A DNA stretch of 64,000 nucleotides, from assembly GCA_030141605.1 (NCBI GenBank), contig JAQGDQ010000141.1:174501-238500 (forward strand), read 5' to 3'. This DNA comes from Tubiluchus corallicola. Taxonomy: Eukaryota > Priapulida > Priapulimorpha > Priapulimorphida > Tubiluchidae. The notes under the pieces were generated by a model. That model saw nothing but the letters and a program-made list of their open reading frames with translations. It did not search any database and was not told where the DNA came from. Made by a program: the position numbers and the translations under genes. This document shows, one piece after another, positions 48,837 through 61,631 of this stretch (the stretch's first letter is position 1; each line of letters opens with the position of its first letter).

Positions 48837-50442
48837 GTAAAACGGTTACTGTGCAATATTTTTTATTTCTTCAGAAGCAAGTTCTTTCGTTTGTCCGTTG
48901 CATTAGTTGTTGATGTAGCTTTATCGCCTTATCTTATTAATATTTAATGATGAGGCAGCTAGCGTGTGCACTGTAGAACAGTTTATGTGTTGTTAGGATT
49001 CATTTTCACAATATTTCATGCGTTTCTATGAGTAGCTTTTCTTTATAGAGTAATGAAATATTTAAATGATGACATGAACCATTTGTGTCATCGGGGCGCT
49101 CTGTTTTAATTCGCTGTAATAAATTAACTATTTCAAAAAATTATAATTCGACACTGTCAGGAACTTAGCGAAGGTATTAGCAGTTTAAATGTCAGACGTT
49201 GAACGTTTAATTTGCAGTAAAGTTATTTTGGCTAATTCATTTCACCTGAATGCAAATTTGCTTTTCCTGTGACTCTAAATGTTGTGCCGTGCAGTGCTAT
49301 ATTTAGCAAAGGCGCCCTTTTTTATAACAGGTCCCTTGTGGTGGTACTTTATGGGCCTCAACAAGTGGCATGTTTTAGCTTAAGCTAAAAATATCCTGTG
49401 CAGGCTGAACCGTGTTTGTTGATGCAAAGCACCCTTGTGCATTTGTGTTTAGATTAGTGCTAAAACAAACATTTTCTGTCTGTGTTCAGGACAAACATAT
49501 CTGTACGATTAATTCAGTTTGTTTATGTCAAACTGCCCCTAATAACGAAAACGCTGCGTCTAACAGGCTTGTTAAAGTTCCTAAATGTGTTAGCAGTTTT
49601 TAACTCAAGAATTTTAAAACACCACTTGTGGTGGTTTTGAATTGAATTTTGTTGCTTGTTAGCTGTGAATAAGGCTTTATGTACTGTAATAGAGGCTACA
49701 CTCTTAAATGTTCCTGTTAATACATGAATACATAGGTGTGTTAGAGAACCTTTTTCATGCATTTGTTCAGTTTCACTATTTAACTTTTTTTTGGTAAGTT
49801 TTACCATTCATTCTTAATGTTTTTTTCTTCTCGCTATTCTTTTATATTATGTACTTTAAGTCTATCTTATTTTATTTTTTATACGTTACTTTTCAGCATT
49901 TAAAAAAAATCATTTCCCCCATCATGTGACAAAAATGAGTGCAAATTGATTTAGTTATCTTCTACGTAGTTTGTTTTATTCAATAAGCATTAAAAGTATT
50001 TTCTATTTAATCATTAACTGTTTAATAAAAAAATTTATTAATTTTTTCCCTAATATTTTGTACCCTAACAAGCTTATAGAAATCACAACTTAACAACTAT
50101 TATTATGATGTTAATTTCTTGTTTGCATTAAAATTCCTGCAAAGGGTAAAGCTGGTGAGCAAGATTAGCATACGTGCTATTCATCTTTGTGGATATTTTG
50201 CTGTGTCACGTGCAGTATGTCTTTTAGTGCTCGTTACAGCTTTTTTATTCTGAGCGGGAAAACATGGCTGAGCGCTCTAGCTGCTCTCTGTGAAACGGCC
50301 TTGACCTGGCTAGCCTTTGCGAGTGTTTTCACCAACGTGAACACTTATTGGTTGACGTGGACACACCCGCTGGCAGTTCATCAATAATCGTATTCTACTA
50401 ACGAAGTTGGATTGTGGCGTCATCTGCTGAGAGAATTTTTGC

Positions 50443-51115
50443 TTAAAGCACAAGGAAACCCTCCACTTACGTAAAGCTCAAAAAATTTGTCTTGAAATTT
50501 TATACCACTTACATACTGCCTTTTTGCAACCAGGGTTTAAGTCGGCCGTAACACTGTATAAAACGTGTAAATTAAACTCCCGCGATGACCGTTAGGCGCA
50601 GGCATTTTGATGGTAGGTCCATTTGAAATAAGTTTAGGTAACACTGAGTAAAATTTTAAAAAATAGTTAGGGCATTCGTATCCTACAGGTTACTAACTAA
50701 GTAAAATTTTAAATTACTGTCTCTTGTCAGTAAGATTAAAAATACGTTTCTGGTTAGTGGCGCACCCTGGAGGGTGAGTCAGCGACATTTTATCAATTGG
50801 CACAAACATTTTAAATTATTATTTCTACTTACATTAGTAGTCCAGCAGGCAAGCGAAATGCTAAGTAATATAGATTTGCATGTTAAGGTTCTTGGGACAT
50901 AATCTAACATTGCTTTTTTTCCCCCTGATTTACGTTTGCGTAGTGGCGTCATGTAATGGCGCCGTCGAAACAGTATCGCGGGAGACTTAAAGTGAAAAAA
51001 ACGAAAATTCCTTTTAACGCAGTTACGATATACACATAAAATTGCTATAAAGTAATATAATTTTTTAAGGCGATAGTTGCAAAAAAAGGTTTTCGCAAAT
51101 TTTCCACTGAGCGCT
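50443..51115 (+). mobile_element. TTAA MITE family B, copy B4
   Basis: The left TTAA (50443-50446) and AGCACAAGGAAACCC match B3. The body carries GCGCACCCTGGAGGGTGAGTC, ATCAATTGG and GCGTAGTGGCGTCATGTAATG in the same order. The right end has diverged after AATTTTTTAAGGCGATA, so its boundary is uncertain. Confidence 0.65.
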
Positions 51116-52314
51116 GTACAAGAAGTCAGAAATCTTACCATACATCATAATGCTTTTATTTTTTTAAATACTCTGAAATAAATTTTCTTTGAAAAGCTGC
51201 GAATATTTAAAATCTACAGTTACTAAGTATAATAAAGTTTTGCACCATATCTATTTCTGTAAAAATTTTGGGTATCAGAAACGAAATATTATTTTAAATA
51301 TGGTGGTTACACAAACTACAAAACAATATTCAGGTTTAAGGCTAAAATTAGCTGATCCGAAATTGCAAGGTTTGTTAGTACAGTAGATTATCCCGTAGAT
51401 ATCAGTAAAAGATACAGAGTAGCCGAGTTGTTATGGTGTGTACATAGCAACTAAAGTTGGGCAACACTTAGGCTTGATAAGTAAATGATTAAGTGACGAC
51501 GACACATCCACCAGGACTGTTTCAGGGCAAATTTATTTATTATGCTGCTTACCAATGTTCTCTGCCATCTTTGAGAGAGGATGAATACACAACTCAGCTG
51601 TTGGTTCATTGGCTCATCTTAGAAGATTGCGCTCGATAGTTAGCGAAGTTCATGTTTTACCGCAGCTACCACGGACATAATAGTAGTGCTCGGTCGTTAA
51701 GTACTAGATGTTGCTTCCAGTATGCGGCAACATATAAAAACTTGCTTTTTGTCTCTTACTAGGAACTACATTTCCTCATCTTGGCAAACAATTAGGTTCT
51801 TCTGTTTGCTTGTTGAAATGTCATGTTTTTGTTATTGCGAATGGCATTGCATTAGTTACGTTGTCTTCCCAGAAAGTTTGCTGCTTCTCCAGGGACTTGT
51901 GAAAATGCATCAGTTATGCGTTATTGGTTTTCCCGCAACAACAACATCCTTCAGAGAGAGGTTACGCAGCGGTCAACGCGTCCTGTTTACTCATCTCAGT
52001 TGTCATTAATAATTAATAATCGCGTGAGTATTGCAAAATCATTCTCATTACTTGTGCATACTTGTACTGTGATTATACTGAGTAATAGGATATCTGTAGG
52101 GAAAGCGTCTAATCCCCTGTGAGATTGGAAAAACATGTCCCTTTTTGTGCTCTATGGTTCGGTTCTTTCAAACTTCCAACAGTGTTGCCATGATACAATC
52201 TCGTGTCATGGTTATCAGCAAATGTCCATTACGTCTTGGCAAACATTCGGCAGGCAGAAATCTAAGAAATCTGCCTTCAAGACTGTTACCTGTTGATAAC
52301 CAAAAGGTTTAAAC

Positions 52315-52837
52315 TTAAAGGAAAGAACAATCACATAGCATCTTGGGTTTATTTTACTATAATAACTTCAAATTAGAAAAAATATGACAAATGAAAATTT
52401 GTGAACATGTCTGTAAAGCATAAAGTTAATACACTACCGGTGCAGAGAAATTTTCAGGCACGCCGCTTGCCTCCATTCACTTAAAAATTATGACGTAACT
52501 GGTGGACTTCGTGATTTTTCATAATCACATCAAGGCTTTCCATGAGCGCGTGTGGCTTTAAATTAGTTCAGGTTTCTGCAGTTTAGCAGGTTTATGCAAG
52601 TTTCTATTTTGTACAAACTTAATACTTCCGGCGCAAATTGACAGTGAGCTGCTTTTCTTCAGCGGATCAATGACGTCATTGGTGGAAGAATTGGGGCACC
52701 CAAGTGCGAAATTATCGCGACTTTAAAGTGATTTTACACGAGACGCTTATCACACTTATTCCTAAATCCTTCTAACATCTTTCGCGAACACTGAAGTAAG
52801 CTTAACTTCCTCCCAGAAGATGTAGCCTTTCCTTTAA
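52315..52837 (-). mobile_element. TTAA MITE family C, copy C2
   Basis: This reverse copy of C1 has TTAA at 52315-52318 and 52834-52837 and ends AGGAAAGAACAATC and, reversed, AGGAAAGGCTACATC. It keeps AATGACGTCATTGGTGGAAGAA, a fully palindromic CRE. It lies between alternative exons 1b and 1c. Confidence 0.7.
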
Positions 52838-55800
52838 AGGCAAAGTAAATGCCTACTTAACACTAGAAGTATCTTTTGGGAGTTTTGCTTGAGTGAATAA
52901 AATTGCTAAATGTCATTTGTGCAAGGCTTTAAAACTCGCACTTTTGACATATTTATCGTTACCTTTTCAAAATAAGAATAATTCACTCTTAATAAATTGT
53001 GGGTATAAACTTTTTTGAATAGAACTTTGCAGAAATCAGTTCATTGAGATTAGTTTCAAGATTATTCTGCTTAAACTGGAGGTTTATTCCACTTTGTAAA
53101 TCAAATATTATGGCTGCATTTATCTGTCTGTAGACGACATTTAGGCCCAATGGGTCTTTTTGAATTTATACATTGATTAATTTCTTGCATTGCATATTAA
53201 ACTGATCATTTATAACGAACAAACATTTTTAATTATTTCCATTTGTTTATCATATTTTGTTGTCTATCAGAAGTCTAACAAACTTTACCGTATTGCATAA
53301 GCCAAATTTTTATATTTCATTCCACATATGATAATATCTGACTGTATTATTAAAACTGGAAGTTTAATTAAAACTCCTCGTTATTTTTACGTATTTATCG
53401 GTTTGAACTTTGAGGGATTGGGGAGACGAGGACGTAAAGAAAGGAGTGGGCGAAAATAATCTGATTTGCTCATTGAATTTAGCTTGTTATAGGTAATCAC
53501 AATAAGCGTCTTTATGAGCAATGCAAAGTAGATCAACGTCCTGCCTTGACTGGCAGCGGGGAGCAGTTTTTTCTAAATTAGCTGCTTGTAAAGCATGTAA
53601 ACAACTTCAAAACGCAGTCTAGTTAGAGGATGGAATTCTAAAAGAACTGTTTTATGCACCTTATGCAGTTTCAGTAGTCAGTAGACTCGAGAAAAGGGAA
53701 ACGTGAAAATTTGCATTTTTGTAGCCATTATTTCAAGACCCGCCTACATCAACACTTCTGCTGTGACACGTAAATGCCTGTTTCTTCGGTGTTTTAATTT
53801 TCCTAATTTCTGACTGTTGACAAAACAGAATTAATCTGCAATGATCACTGTGAGGCGCCATTTGTTTATTGCTATTAATGAATTTGTTATTTAAAAAAAA
53901 TGATGTTCAAGATAATATCGTAACGATGAAGGTTATCACTAATAAAAACGTTGTTTAGTATCGTAATGTGATTTGTATACATAATAAAGTTGTAATTGGT
54001 AAAATTTTACAATAAACTTAAAAATGATTTGGTTGCTATAACATATTCCTTTCTTTGTATGTAATGTGGTTTTTGCAGGCCGATTTTTTACATTTATAGA
54101 CCCAAATGAACGTTTGAAACTGCACTATAAGCTAAATTTCGTTTAAATATGCGCACAAAATAATGCAAATTTTATCCTTCATAAAATTCTTTCCATACTA
54201 ATTCTGCTAATCACTTGTCTGTTGTCAACACGCATGCGCGCTAGCTTGTTTTTCATTTCGGGCAACCTCGATTCTTAACTCGGCCTGGTTTTCGTCCTTG
54301 TTTACGCGTTTTAAAGCAAACTAACTAAAAGTGATCAAACCACGCTCTTCGACGTTTTTTAAGGTTTAAACTTTAAACGGTTTTGCTTGCGCGGAATGTA
54401 CTGCAGGCTATGAGTTTTGATAGTGCTGGTTAAACACCGATTATTTAGAGTTAGGTTTGAACTATTAAACATGCCTTAGTACTATTTTCTTTACTCGCTG
54501 TGGCTACCAAGATTTTTCGCGTATCTCTGCTAAAAGTTGCATCCTTTTAATAATACTTAATAAGTACTAGTAGTTTTCTTATAGTCCTTAAGTTTGCTTT
54601 GTAACTCGCGTGTTTGAAATAGTTTCTAATTCAGGTTTTAAGATTTTAAACGATATTCGACCGTGTAAACGTATAAAGATACTACCTGTGCCCTAAATCA
54701 AACTGAAGTAGAAGATGACTAATCAACAACATTCATGTAACCCTGTGCTAACGTTCTCACCAACTTTTCTGCGTTTTAGGTAATGTTAGTTAATCATATC
54801 TGCTGTCCAATACAAATCTGCAGTACCAATGTTAATTCTGTTATTTGCTTTATTGGCCCTATGCATCTTGGTCGTTTTTTCTGCACAGAACGGATAATGG
54901 AATAATTACTGCACTTCCGTCTTGTTAGGACCTTTTCAAGTTCTCATTTTTCACCCCTTGCTGTAAAGTGGTTTAGCACCTGCTCGGTTAGAATGACCTG
55001 AAAAACAGCGGAAAACACTGTGTGACAATCACAGTGACAACTCACTCGCCTTGAAACTGCATATGACCCATAGCAGCTGTCTCCGCTTGGCTGCTTGGCA
55101 AAAATTTGACTTTGTTTTGCTTTTGGTGAAGTGCGTCACCGTTTTTGTAACCCTTCTTTTTCGCATGTAACATAACAGCTTTTGGCTGAATGATTTCTGT
55201 TGGACAGCAGGCCTATTAACCGGTTAATTTGGGGTCCAATGAATATTAAATTTGCTGTGCAAACCATGATTGAAACTTGGAATACATATTAAAGTTAACC
55301 ACTCTTTGTTTTGAAAATTGTGAGCTACCAACTTATAAAAGGCAAACTGTACTAAATCGCATTTCGTTCTTTTGTCTTGGTAGCGTGATACTCTCAGTAA
55401 TTGAAGAATAACAGCGTACCTATTCATCTAATAAAACGTATATGCATTAAATTATGTACAGTGTACATTGAATTGCAATATATAGTTCATATACATTGTA
55501 AAGTTTAGTGCTGTGTTAATTTTGTGAGCACTTGAAAAGCCATTTGACATCATATTATTGCTGTGTATGCAAAGCAATGTAAATTTTCGTATTATTAATT
55601 TTTGAAATGCGTATTCTGTAATCTTGTGTAACATCAGAAATGTGTAGCAATAAGGTGATTATAACTTTAGTTATAGGTTTTTGAACTGTTTTCTTTAGAT
55701 TTACCAATTTCCCCATTTTTCCTTCTTCCTAAACTCATTTCTTTGTTTTTCGCCTGTTTTTTTTTATTTAACCTTACTGGTTTTTTTCTGGAACAAACAA

Positions 55801-56400
55801 GTATGCAATGTTGTTGAATGATGTAGAGCAGTCTTTGAGTCTTGTTCACAACCAACAGTACAACTGTAATTAGTACACGACGCCCCATTACTAGCGATTA
55901 AGTCACAACTGTCTTTGTATGCAAATTCGGCATGTATGTATCATTTAATTGGGGGGGCGAGTCATCGACCTTTTGTTTGTCTAGGATGCCAAACGAACAA
56001 AGTATTGCAAAGGTTGAAAAATTCCATTCAAATTTGTTGCCAAAAATTTTTTATTATTGTATTAGTGTTACGCTCCTCATATTTATCTTGCCACTGAAAT
56101 TCGCGTTAAATCGCCCGTTAAATGCATCGCTTACGAGTTACGCCCGTAAAAACGAGAAAATGCCGTTCTTGCTACATTAAAGTAGTAGCGGTTTGTTGAA
56201 AGTTATTTTTTGCTTATCAAACCTTGTATTTACACACCAGCTGGGCATGTTTTTGTCAGTATCTTCGTTAGGTTGCCGCGCATAGCACCTAATAATACCT
56301 CCGGGGCCGAAAGCCGAATTTAGGCCACAAGTGGACCTGCCTGCCAACGCGTGCCGGTGGTCACGTACGCCAAACCACTATAAAATACCCGACAACCCCA
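52838..56400 (+). other. Intronic stretch before promoter P3; no gene seen
   Basis: The stretch is AT-rich, with a small CpG-richer patch at 54220-54420 that includes GCATGCGC. That patch has no ATG-donor combination, so I do not call a promoter there. The short minus-strand frames at 55224-55888 look like chance. Confidence 0.4.
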
Positions 56401-56414
56401 GTAATGTTAGTGGA

Positions 56415-56465
56415 GTCACGTGATCGCTACGTAATCGACTCTGTATGGTATTAGTGTCACGTGAC
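56415..56465 (+). promoter_or_regulatory. Paired GTCACGTGAY E-boxes in promoter P3
   Basis: GTCACGTGAT (56415-56424) and the perfect palindrome GTCACGTGAC (56456-56465) lie 41 bases apart in a CpG-richer stretch about 300 bases before the exon 1c ATG. This ten-base core is the known preference of USF and MiT/TFE-type bHLH-ZIP factors. A TATA-like ctatatat follows at 56561. The motifs are seen; the factor is inferred. Confidence 0.5.
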
Positions 56466-56560
56466 CGGCGTGTAAAAGATTCTGCAAGACGCATAGCTTT
56501 GCGACTGCGCAGAACGCTCGCTCCTGTTAGCTGACATCTGCTGTTTATCAGATCTGTGTA

Positions 56561-56568
56561 CTATATAT
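56561..56568 (+). promoter_or_regulatory. TATA-like box of promoter P3
   Basis: CTATATAT lies about 100 bases downstream of the E-box pair and 187 bases before the exon 1c ATG, a fitting place for a core promoter. A second AT-rich run (tatatatatt) lies at about 56630, so the true start site is uncertain. Confidence 0.35.
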
Positions 56569-56747
56569 GCGCAGATCTTTTTTGAACTTTACAATAGAGA
56601 TATTTTCCGTGTGAGTACTAGGAGCAGTTTATATATATTTTGTACAAACAAACAGTCATCATTGCGCGTAGACGTGATTAATAACAACAAAATTGGATTA
56701 CGTCATTTAGCTTTGTGAATTTGTATTATGTGAGAAAGAAGAGAAAA

Positions 56748-57180
56748 ATGTGCAAGCAATGTGCTAGAAAACCTCTAGGGTACAGACTTCTGCACCCCTC
56801 AGCAGCTAGTCGGTCACCACACAAACTTCCATTGGACATCTTAGACTGTCAGGGTCCGGCCGACTCCAGCAAATTTCCGGAGGGAGTCCTGGACGCCATC
56901 CCGGAGAAGAAGAATGGGTTCATCCAACAGATCTACCACCGTCAGCGCCACAACTCAATGGCGTCGGACAGTCACAAGAAAATCGGGAGAAGCCGGTCTC
57001 CCTCCCGACTCGCCGCTGAAGAGTGGTTTCCTCAGAGGCGCCAGAGGTCATTCTCTGATTCCAAAACCATGGTAAATCCTCTGAAGAGGATCATGCGTCA
57101 AGAGAGTACTGCATCCTCGCCTTCGACATCGTCATCAAACTCTTCCGTGTCAAGCGATTCTAGTGAAAAGAAACATATAG
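56748..57180 (+). CDS. Exon 1c: long alternative first coding exon, N-terminus C
   Basis: The exon has 144 codons plus one base from ATG (A at -3) to a donor (CATATAG then gtaaca), phase 1, so it joins the 63866 exon as ...SSEKKHI-G-FVVRRQES.... The protein begins MCKQCARK, a CxxC pair close to the N-terminus, which could be lipidated or bind metal. It then runs through a moderately hydrophobic PLDILD segment into a Ser/Arg-rich stretch with RQRHNS, RSRSPS, RQRSFS and RQES sites and a long Ser-rich tail. Its high GC against AT-rich flanks marks it as coding. The frame is also open for 33 bases upstream, but with no ATG. Reading through the donor gives a hydrophobic tail typical of intron sequence. 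Family not recognised. It could instead be an internal exon, but no acceptor fits well just upstream. Confidence 0.75.
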
Positions 57181-60094
57181 GTAACACATTCCTGAAATCA
57201 TTGCTATCGTATGTACTATATTGGGCTCCAATTATAATCCAACAATCTCAAAATTATATATTTATACCATTTATTCCTACTCTTATTCGGTACAACAAAG
57301 ACTGATAATGATATATGATATAAATATATAACAATATATATAAGCAACCTATATGTATTATATATAAGAATTGTGATATAAATTAGTTCAAGCTATGCAT
57401 ACTAAAGGAAAGAAAAGTTTATTAGTTTATTTAAGCAGAGTAAAAAATAGTGAAAAAACATAGGAACAGCTATACATACTAAAGGAAAATGGTTTGTTAA
57501 TTTGTTAAAGCAGACTAAAAAATAGTAAAAAAAAAACCAAACCATAGCAACAGTTATGTTGTAATTACTGTCTCAACAAATGGTCAAATAGTTTAAATTT
57601 CATTTAAGACTGCCCAACGAAATAACAATACTTGGCTTCTGTAGTCCATAAAATTTAACATGTCACAATATAGGCGTTTTCTGCTTTCCACTTTTTAGTG
57701 AGATATCTGACGCAATCAGACATTTTATTAGCTTAGAGCGCGTTTCTAGATTTACTAAAAAAACCCTCGTTTGTTTTTGATAAGAGCATAATTTATTGTC
57801 TCTTATTGGCCAATCTAGTGTCTGACGATACCGTTTGGAGGTAACAGCTAACACAGGCATTAACAGTTTGCTTAGTACATATTGCACAGTAATATTCTTA
57901 GTATACCTATGTATCATGCGATCTGTCATGTGACAGCCTTGAACTTTGCTGTCGAATGTGTACAGACACTATTTTCGTCCACCCTGCTTTCACTTCTGTG
58001 GCCCAATTATAACCTGACCAGTGACATACTCATTCAAACAACTCATTTATGTAGAAGATGTCATTTTGTACTGACTTTCTAAAAATAATTAATGTTTATG
58101 ATGAATATATATCTGTCCGTGGAGAGTTACTGATGATTTTGCCATTGTTTGATTATCGCATGCCATCATGTGATGAAGTTTTGTTAGCTAATTGGTGAAG
58201 GTCAGCGAAATTGGTCATGGTCAGTGTGTGTTGTTTTTTCCCTTTGAAGATACTTGGCTAACAGTCAGTGAAGTCTCGTTCTGCTGATGCCGAAAGAGTG
58301 CTACATGTAGTTTGTGCGGTTTTGTTTCAGTAGTCTGTAGATACTGCAAAGGTTACCGGTCAGTGCGGGGTCATTATTCGTATTTGTTGCTGTTGGGTTA
58401 CTGGTCACTGTGGTCACTCTATACGCCACGGACCGCTGGCTGCTGTCCAATAAATCATCAGCGTTACAACTCGGTGTAGCGCAGTAGCTTATGTAGTTAT
58501 TTCCGGGGGCGAATGTTGCATTGGTAGAATGTTTGCACTCGAAGAGCTCTTAGGGTTTTGCTGTACTGCATGTAGGTCGTGTTCGCTACCAACCGAACGC
58601 TTTTACAGTGCTATTTTCTCGTCACGCTTCATACGTTTTTGTTTCACACACAATTCAAGGCGATAATTGGGATGGGATTTATATGTACTCATTCTTATAA
58701 CCCCAAAATAGTGAATTGTTTATTTACAAGTTATGTTATTTCTAACGTTTGCTGCTCAGTTCATGCATTTTTGTTTCACACACAATTCGTGGTGTAGTTT
58801 GGGGTGCGATTTACACGAACCCATTGTTATAGTCAAAATGCTGTATGTTTTATTTGTAAGTTATGTTATTTTTAAATTATGAGCAAACGTACAATGTACG
58901 TGTATTCCTAACATGTTAAATTTGGTGATATTTTAATCACTACTATAGTCTTGTGAACTGTGGAAAATGGACCTGACTCATGAATTTGAAAGAAATGTAA
59001 TAAACTGAGAAGTGCGAAGACATTGGCACTCAGAAACGAGATCAGTTCTATAATTGCTTGCGATATAAAAAAATAAACACGCATAATCTATTTTACTGAT
59101 AAAGCATGCAGCATATATATATTACAGCTTCGATTTTCCACAAATATGTTTACTTTTTGCTCGGTTGGTCTTATTAAGTTGTACGTGCTTCCATGCACAG
59201 CCATATTAAACGGGTTTTTACCCTGATATTTACCTCAATATATTAATTTATTACTGCTTAATTAAATCTGCAAATTGATATTATCCAAACATTCACTGCT
59301 GCTCAAATCTCTTATTACATTGCTCACTTGCTTCGTGGTCTTTGTTCACTCGTTGACGTCAAACCACCTTCCCTTTGCGCTCTATTAGCCAGCGTGCTGT
59401 CCAGTGATATTAAGCGGTCATCTGCTTGGTCAGCTGATTCAATTTGTGTCCAGCACACAAACGCTCCCCGATCGATATGACCTCAATGCATCTTTTACTC
59501 TGGGTTGAACCCTGAATGTAGCCCATTGATTTTCCCGTACCGGCCCACGCAGTGATACGGGATGAAGCCAGAACTGTTACTGCAATGTAAAAGTGGAATT
59601 AATATCAAGGAAGGGAAGTATCCAGTAATAACTGTAATCGTGATTCGTGTACTTCTGAGAATTGCGCAATTAGAGATCGGGCCGATTCAGGCAGCGCGTT
59701 TGATTGGATTCTTTCTAATTAGGTAGCCTCTCCGAATGAAGCGTTATTTAGATTTTAGAAAGTAACTAAATTGCTGAGCGTAGGTGGGAGATGAAAGAAC
59801 TCTGCCAACAATCTGAGCCCTTTTTGAGGTTGTTGCCTTCTCCTACTAGTCAAAACGTTTTGTTACACGTTTTTCTATAAGCCCATCATTTCTATAGGCG
59901 TTTCTTTTCTGTAACGTCCATCTTTGTGCTACCGTGCATCGTTGGTTTTTGATGTATGTATATTTTGTGCATGTTGAGACGATAAGACTTCAATGTAATT
60001 TAAACCTATTCTGTGACATGTGGCTTCATTTTCCTCAGCAATGAACTACTAAAAAATAGAAAACTTGTATGTACACGAAGTTCATATTTGCCTG
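57181..60094 (+). other. First part of the last intron; no gene seen
   Basis: The intron starts GTAACACATT. It contains AT-rich runs (57300-57370), two diverged copies of CATACTAAAGGAAAG (57397 and 57476) and the 135-base duplication. Nothing exon-like was found. Confidence 0.45.
58620..58880. repeat. Imperfect tandem duplication of about 135 bases
   Basis: GTTTTTGTTTCACACACAATTC, then GGGATTTATATG/GCGATTTACACG, then CATT(C/G)TTATA and ACAAGTTATGTTATTT/GTAAGTTATGTTATTT, occur in the same order at 58625-58745 and 58760-58875. This is an old local duplication in the last intron. Confidence 0.6.
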
Positions 60095-60760
60095 CATACT
60101 ATTTATTTATTACATTACATGCCCAATCCCCATAAACGAGGCTTTTCTTTGCACAGTTTACAGTACGTAGAAGCAAAAAATATAAAAAATAAAGAACATC
60201 CTAATTAATATTACATAAAGGCATGGTTGTAAAGCTTGATTAGAGTTAAAACGAAAATAAAATATTTTGTGACTTTCCTTGAGTTTGTTTTTGAATGCTT
60301 CAAATGTTGTCATTTTATTTATTTTGGTTTTGATCGCGCATAGGTTGTAACGTTGGCTTGCCCTGGCTATAAACCGTCTTGTATCAGAATTAGATTTTGA
60401 TGAAAGAATAAAAAGTAAATTTGATTGTCTAGGACTCTAGTGGTCCGAAACGTCATGTTACAATCGAAATTTAGCTTATTATAGATGTAAATTGATTGTT
60501 TAGTGATTAATATTTTGTGGAATAAGTAAACATCACCAAATATAGCTAATTATTTAAGAAATAAAAGTTTCGAATTTATAATGACGTCAGATATGTGGTG
60601 ATGTTTTCGCCGGTTCAATATGACCCTAGCTACAAAGTATATAATCTTTTGAATTTTATTTAAGTGAATATCTGCAGCATTGCTAAACAGTAAGGCGCGT
60701 GAAAATACAAGACTATTCATAATTTACGTCAACAAATGTAGTATATAATTTTTAATATTA
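60095..60760 (-). mobile_element. Degraded non-LTR retrotransposon (L2/CR1-like LINE), 3' end
   Basis: Read on the minus strand, 60760 to 60235 encodes, with stops and frameshifts, the segment that follows the reverse-transcriptase core in L2/CR1-type LINEs: LNKIQKIIYFVARVILNRR, KHHHISDVI, then FKNKLKE near the end. The familiar pattern in such elements is an INKLQ...QNAAARV...HITPVL block. It is followed by a 3' untranslated tail ending in GGGCATGTAATGTAATAAAT. It is 5'-truncated and clearly inactive. Confidence 0.65.
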
Positions 60761-61631
60761 TTAAAATCACTATTAAATAATATTATCGCATTATATTAAA
60801 GAGAATGTGATGGTGGTTATGGTGATGAGTCTGATCCTTCATCTCTCTTCTTGTCATCAAGAATTTAATTTGTGAAAAATGAGAACTTATGAAACGTACT
60901 CTTAGATCGTCAAGCACAACATTTCATACATAGTTTCCTTTTACTCCTTCCGGGCATCTGACTAGGATTACTCAGAATTATATAATTATAAACAATCGCT
61001 ACTTTCACTATAAGTAATTGGCTACACTGTCTTAAGACCTCGGGCAAGTACACGCTGCATCTACTCAAAGCACGTTACTAGCATGATTAAAACATCACGT
61101 ATAACATGCAGTGACATATTCCATTCAGATTACCATATAGGAAGCTTTGGGAGTAATTTCCGCTGCTTCATAAAGGAGGGTGACATTTGGCTACTTGCGT
61201 CATGCCAGAGCTGAAATCGTTAATGAGCGCTCAGCAGTCTCGGCTTGGTATTTGCTGACTATAAATGATGGTGTAGTATTATAGCTGCAACTTCTGAAAT
61301 TAGCGATGATCAAAAGACACAAAATAAGCGTAAAAAGTGTTTATTGCCAAAATGTCTTCAACTAAATTACTTGGTGATGAATTTGCCCATTTTGATTCTT
61401 TGTTACTACATTTGTAAACTAGTTTCATGTGCAATTTGGTGTCGTGTGGAATTTTCACATTACACGTTACTCTAGCTAAAGCGTGCTTAAGGCTGTTTTC
61501 TGATTACATTTGTCCTCTTTCTTTCTGTTGTGTAAACCTGTAAATCCGTAAAATACACCGCTCATTTTTATAGGATACTGAATAACATAGGCTATTCATT
61601 TGGATCAGGGCCACTACATATATGTTTCGAG

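Noticed and set aside
54220-54420. CpG-richer patch with GCATGCGC considered as a fourth promoter
   Set aside because: No ATG-plus-donor exon follows, and the single NRF1-like site is not enough.
58500-58570. tRNA-like GCATTGGTAGAATGTTTGCA segment
   Set aside because: It resembles the D-arm side of tRNA-Gly, but no B box or acceptor-stem pairing follows.
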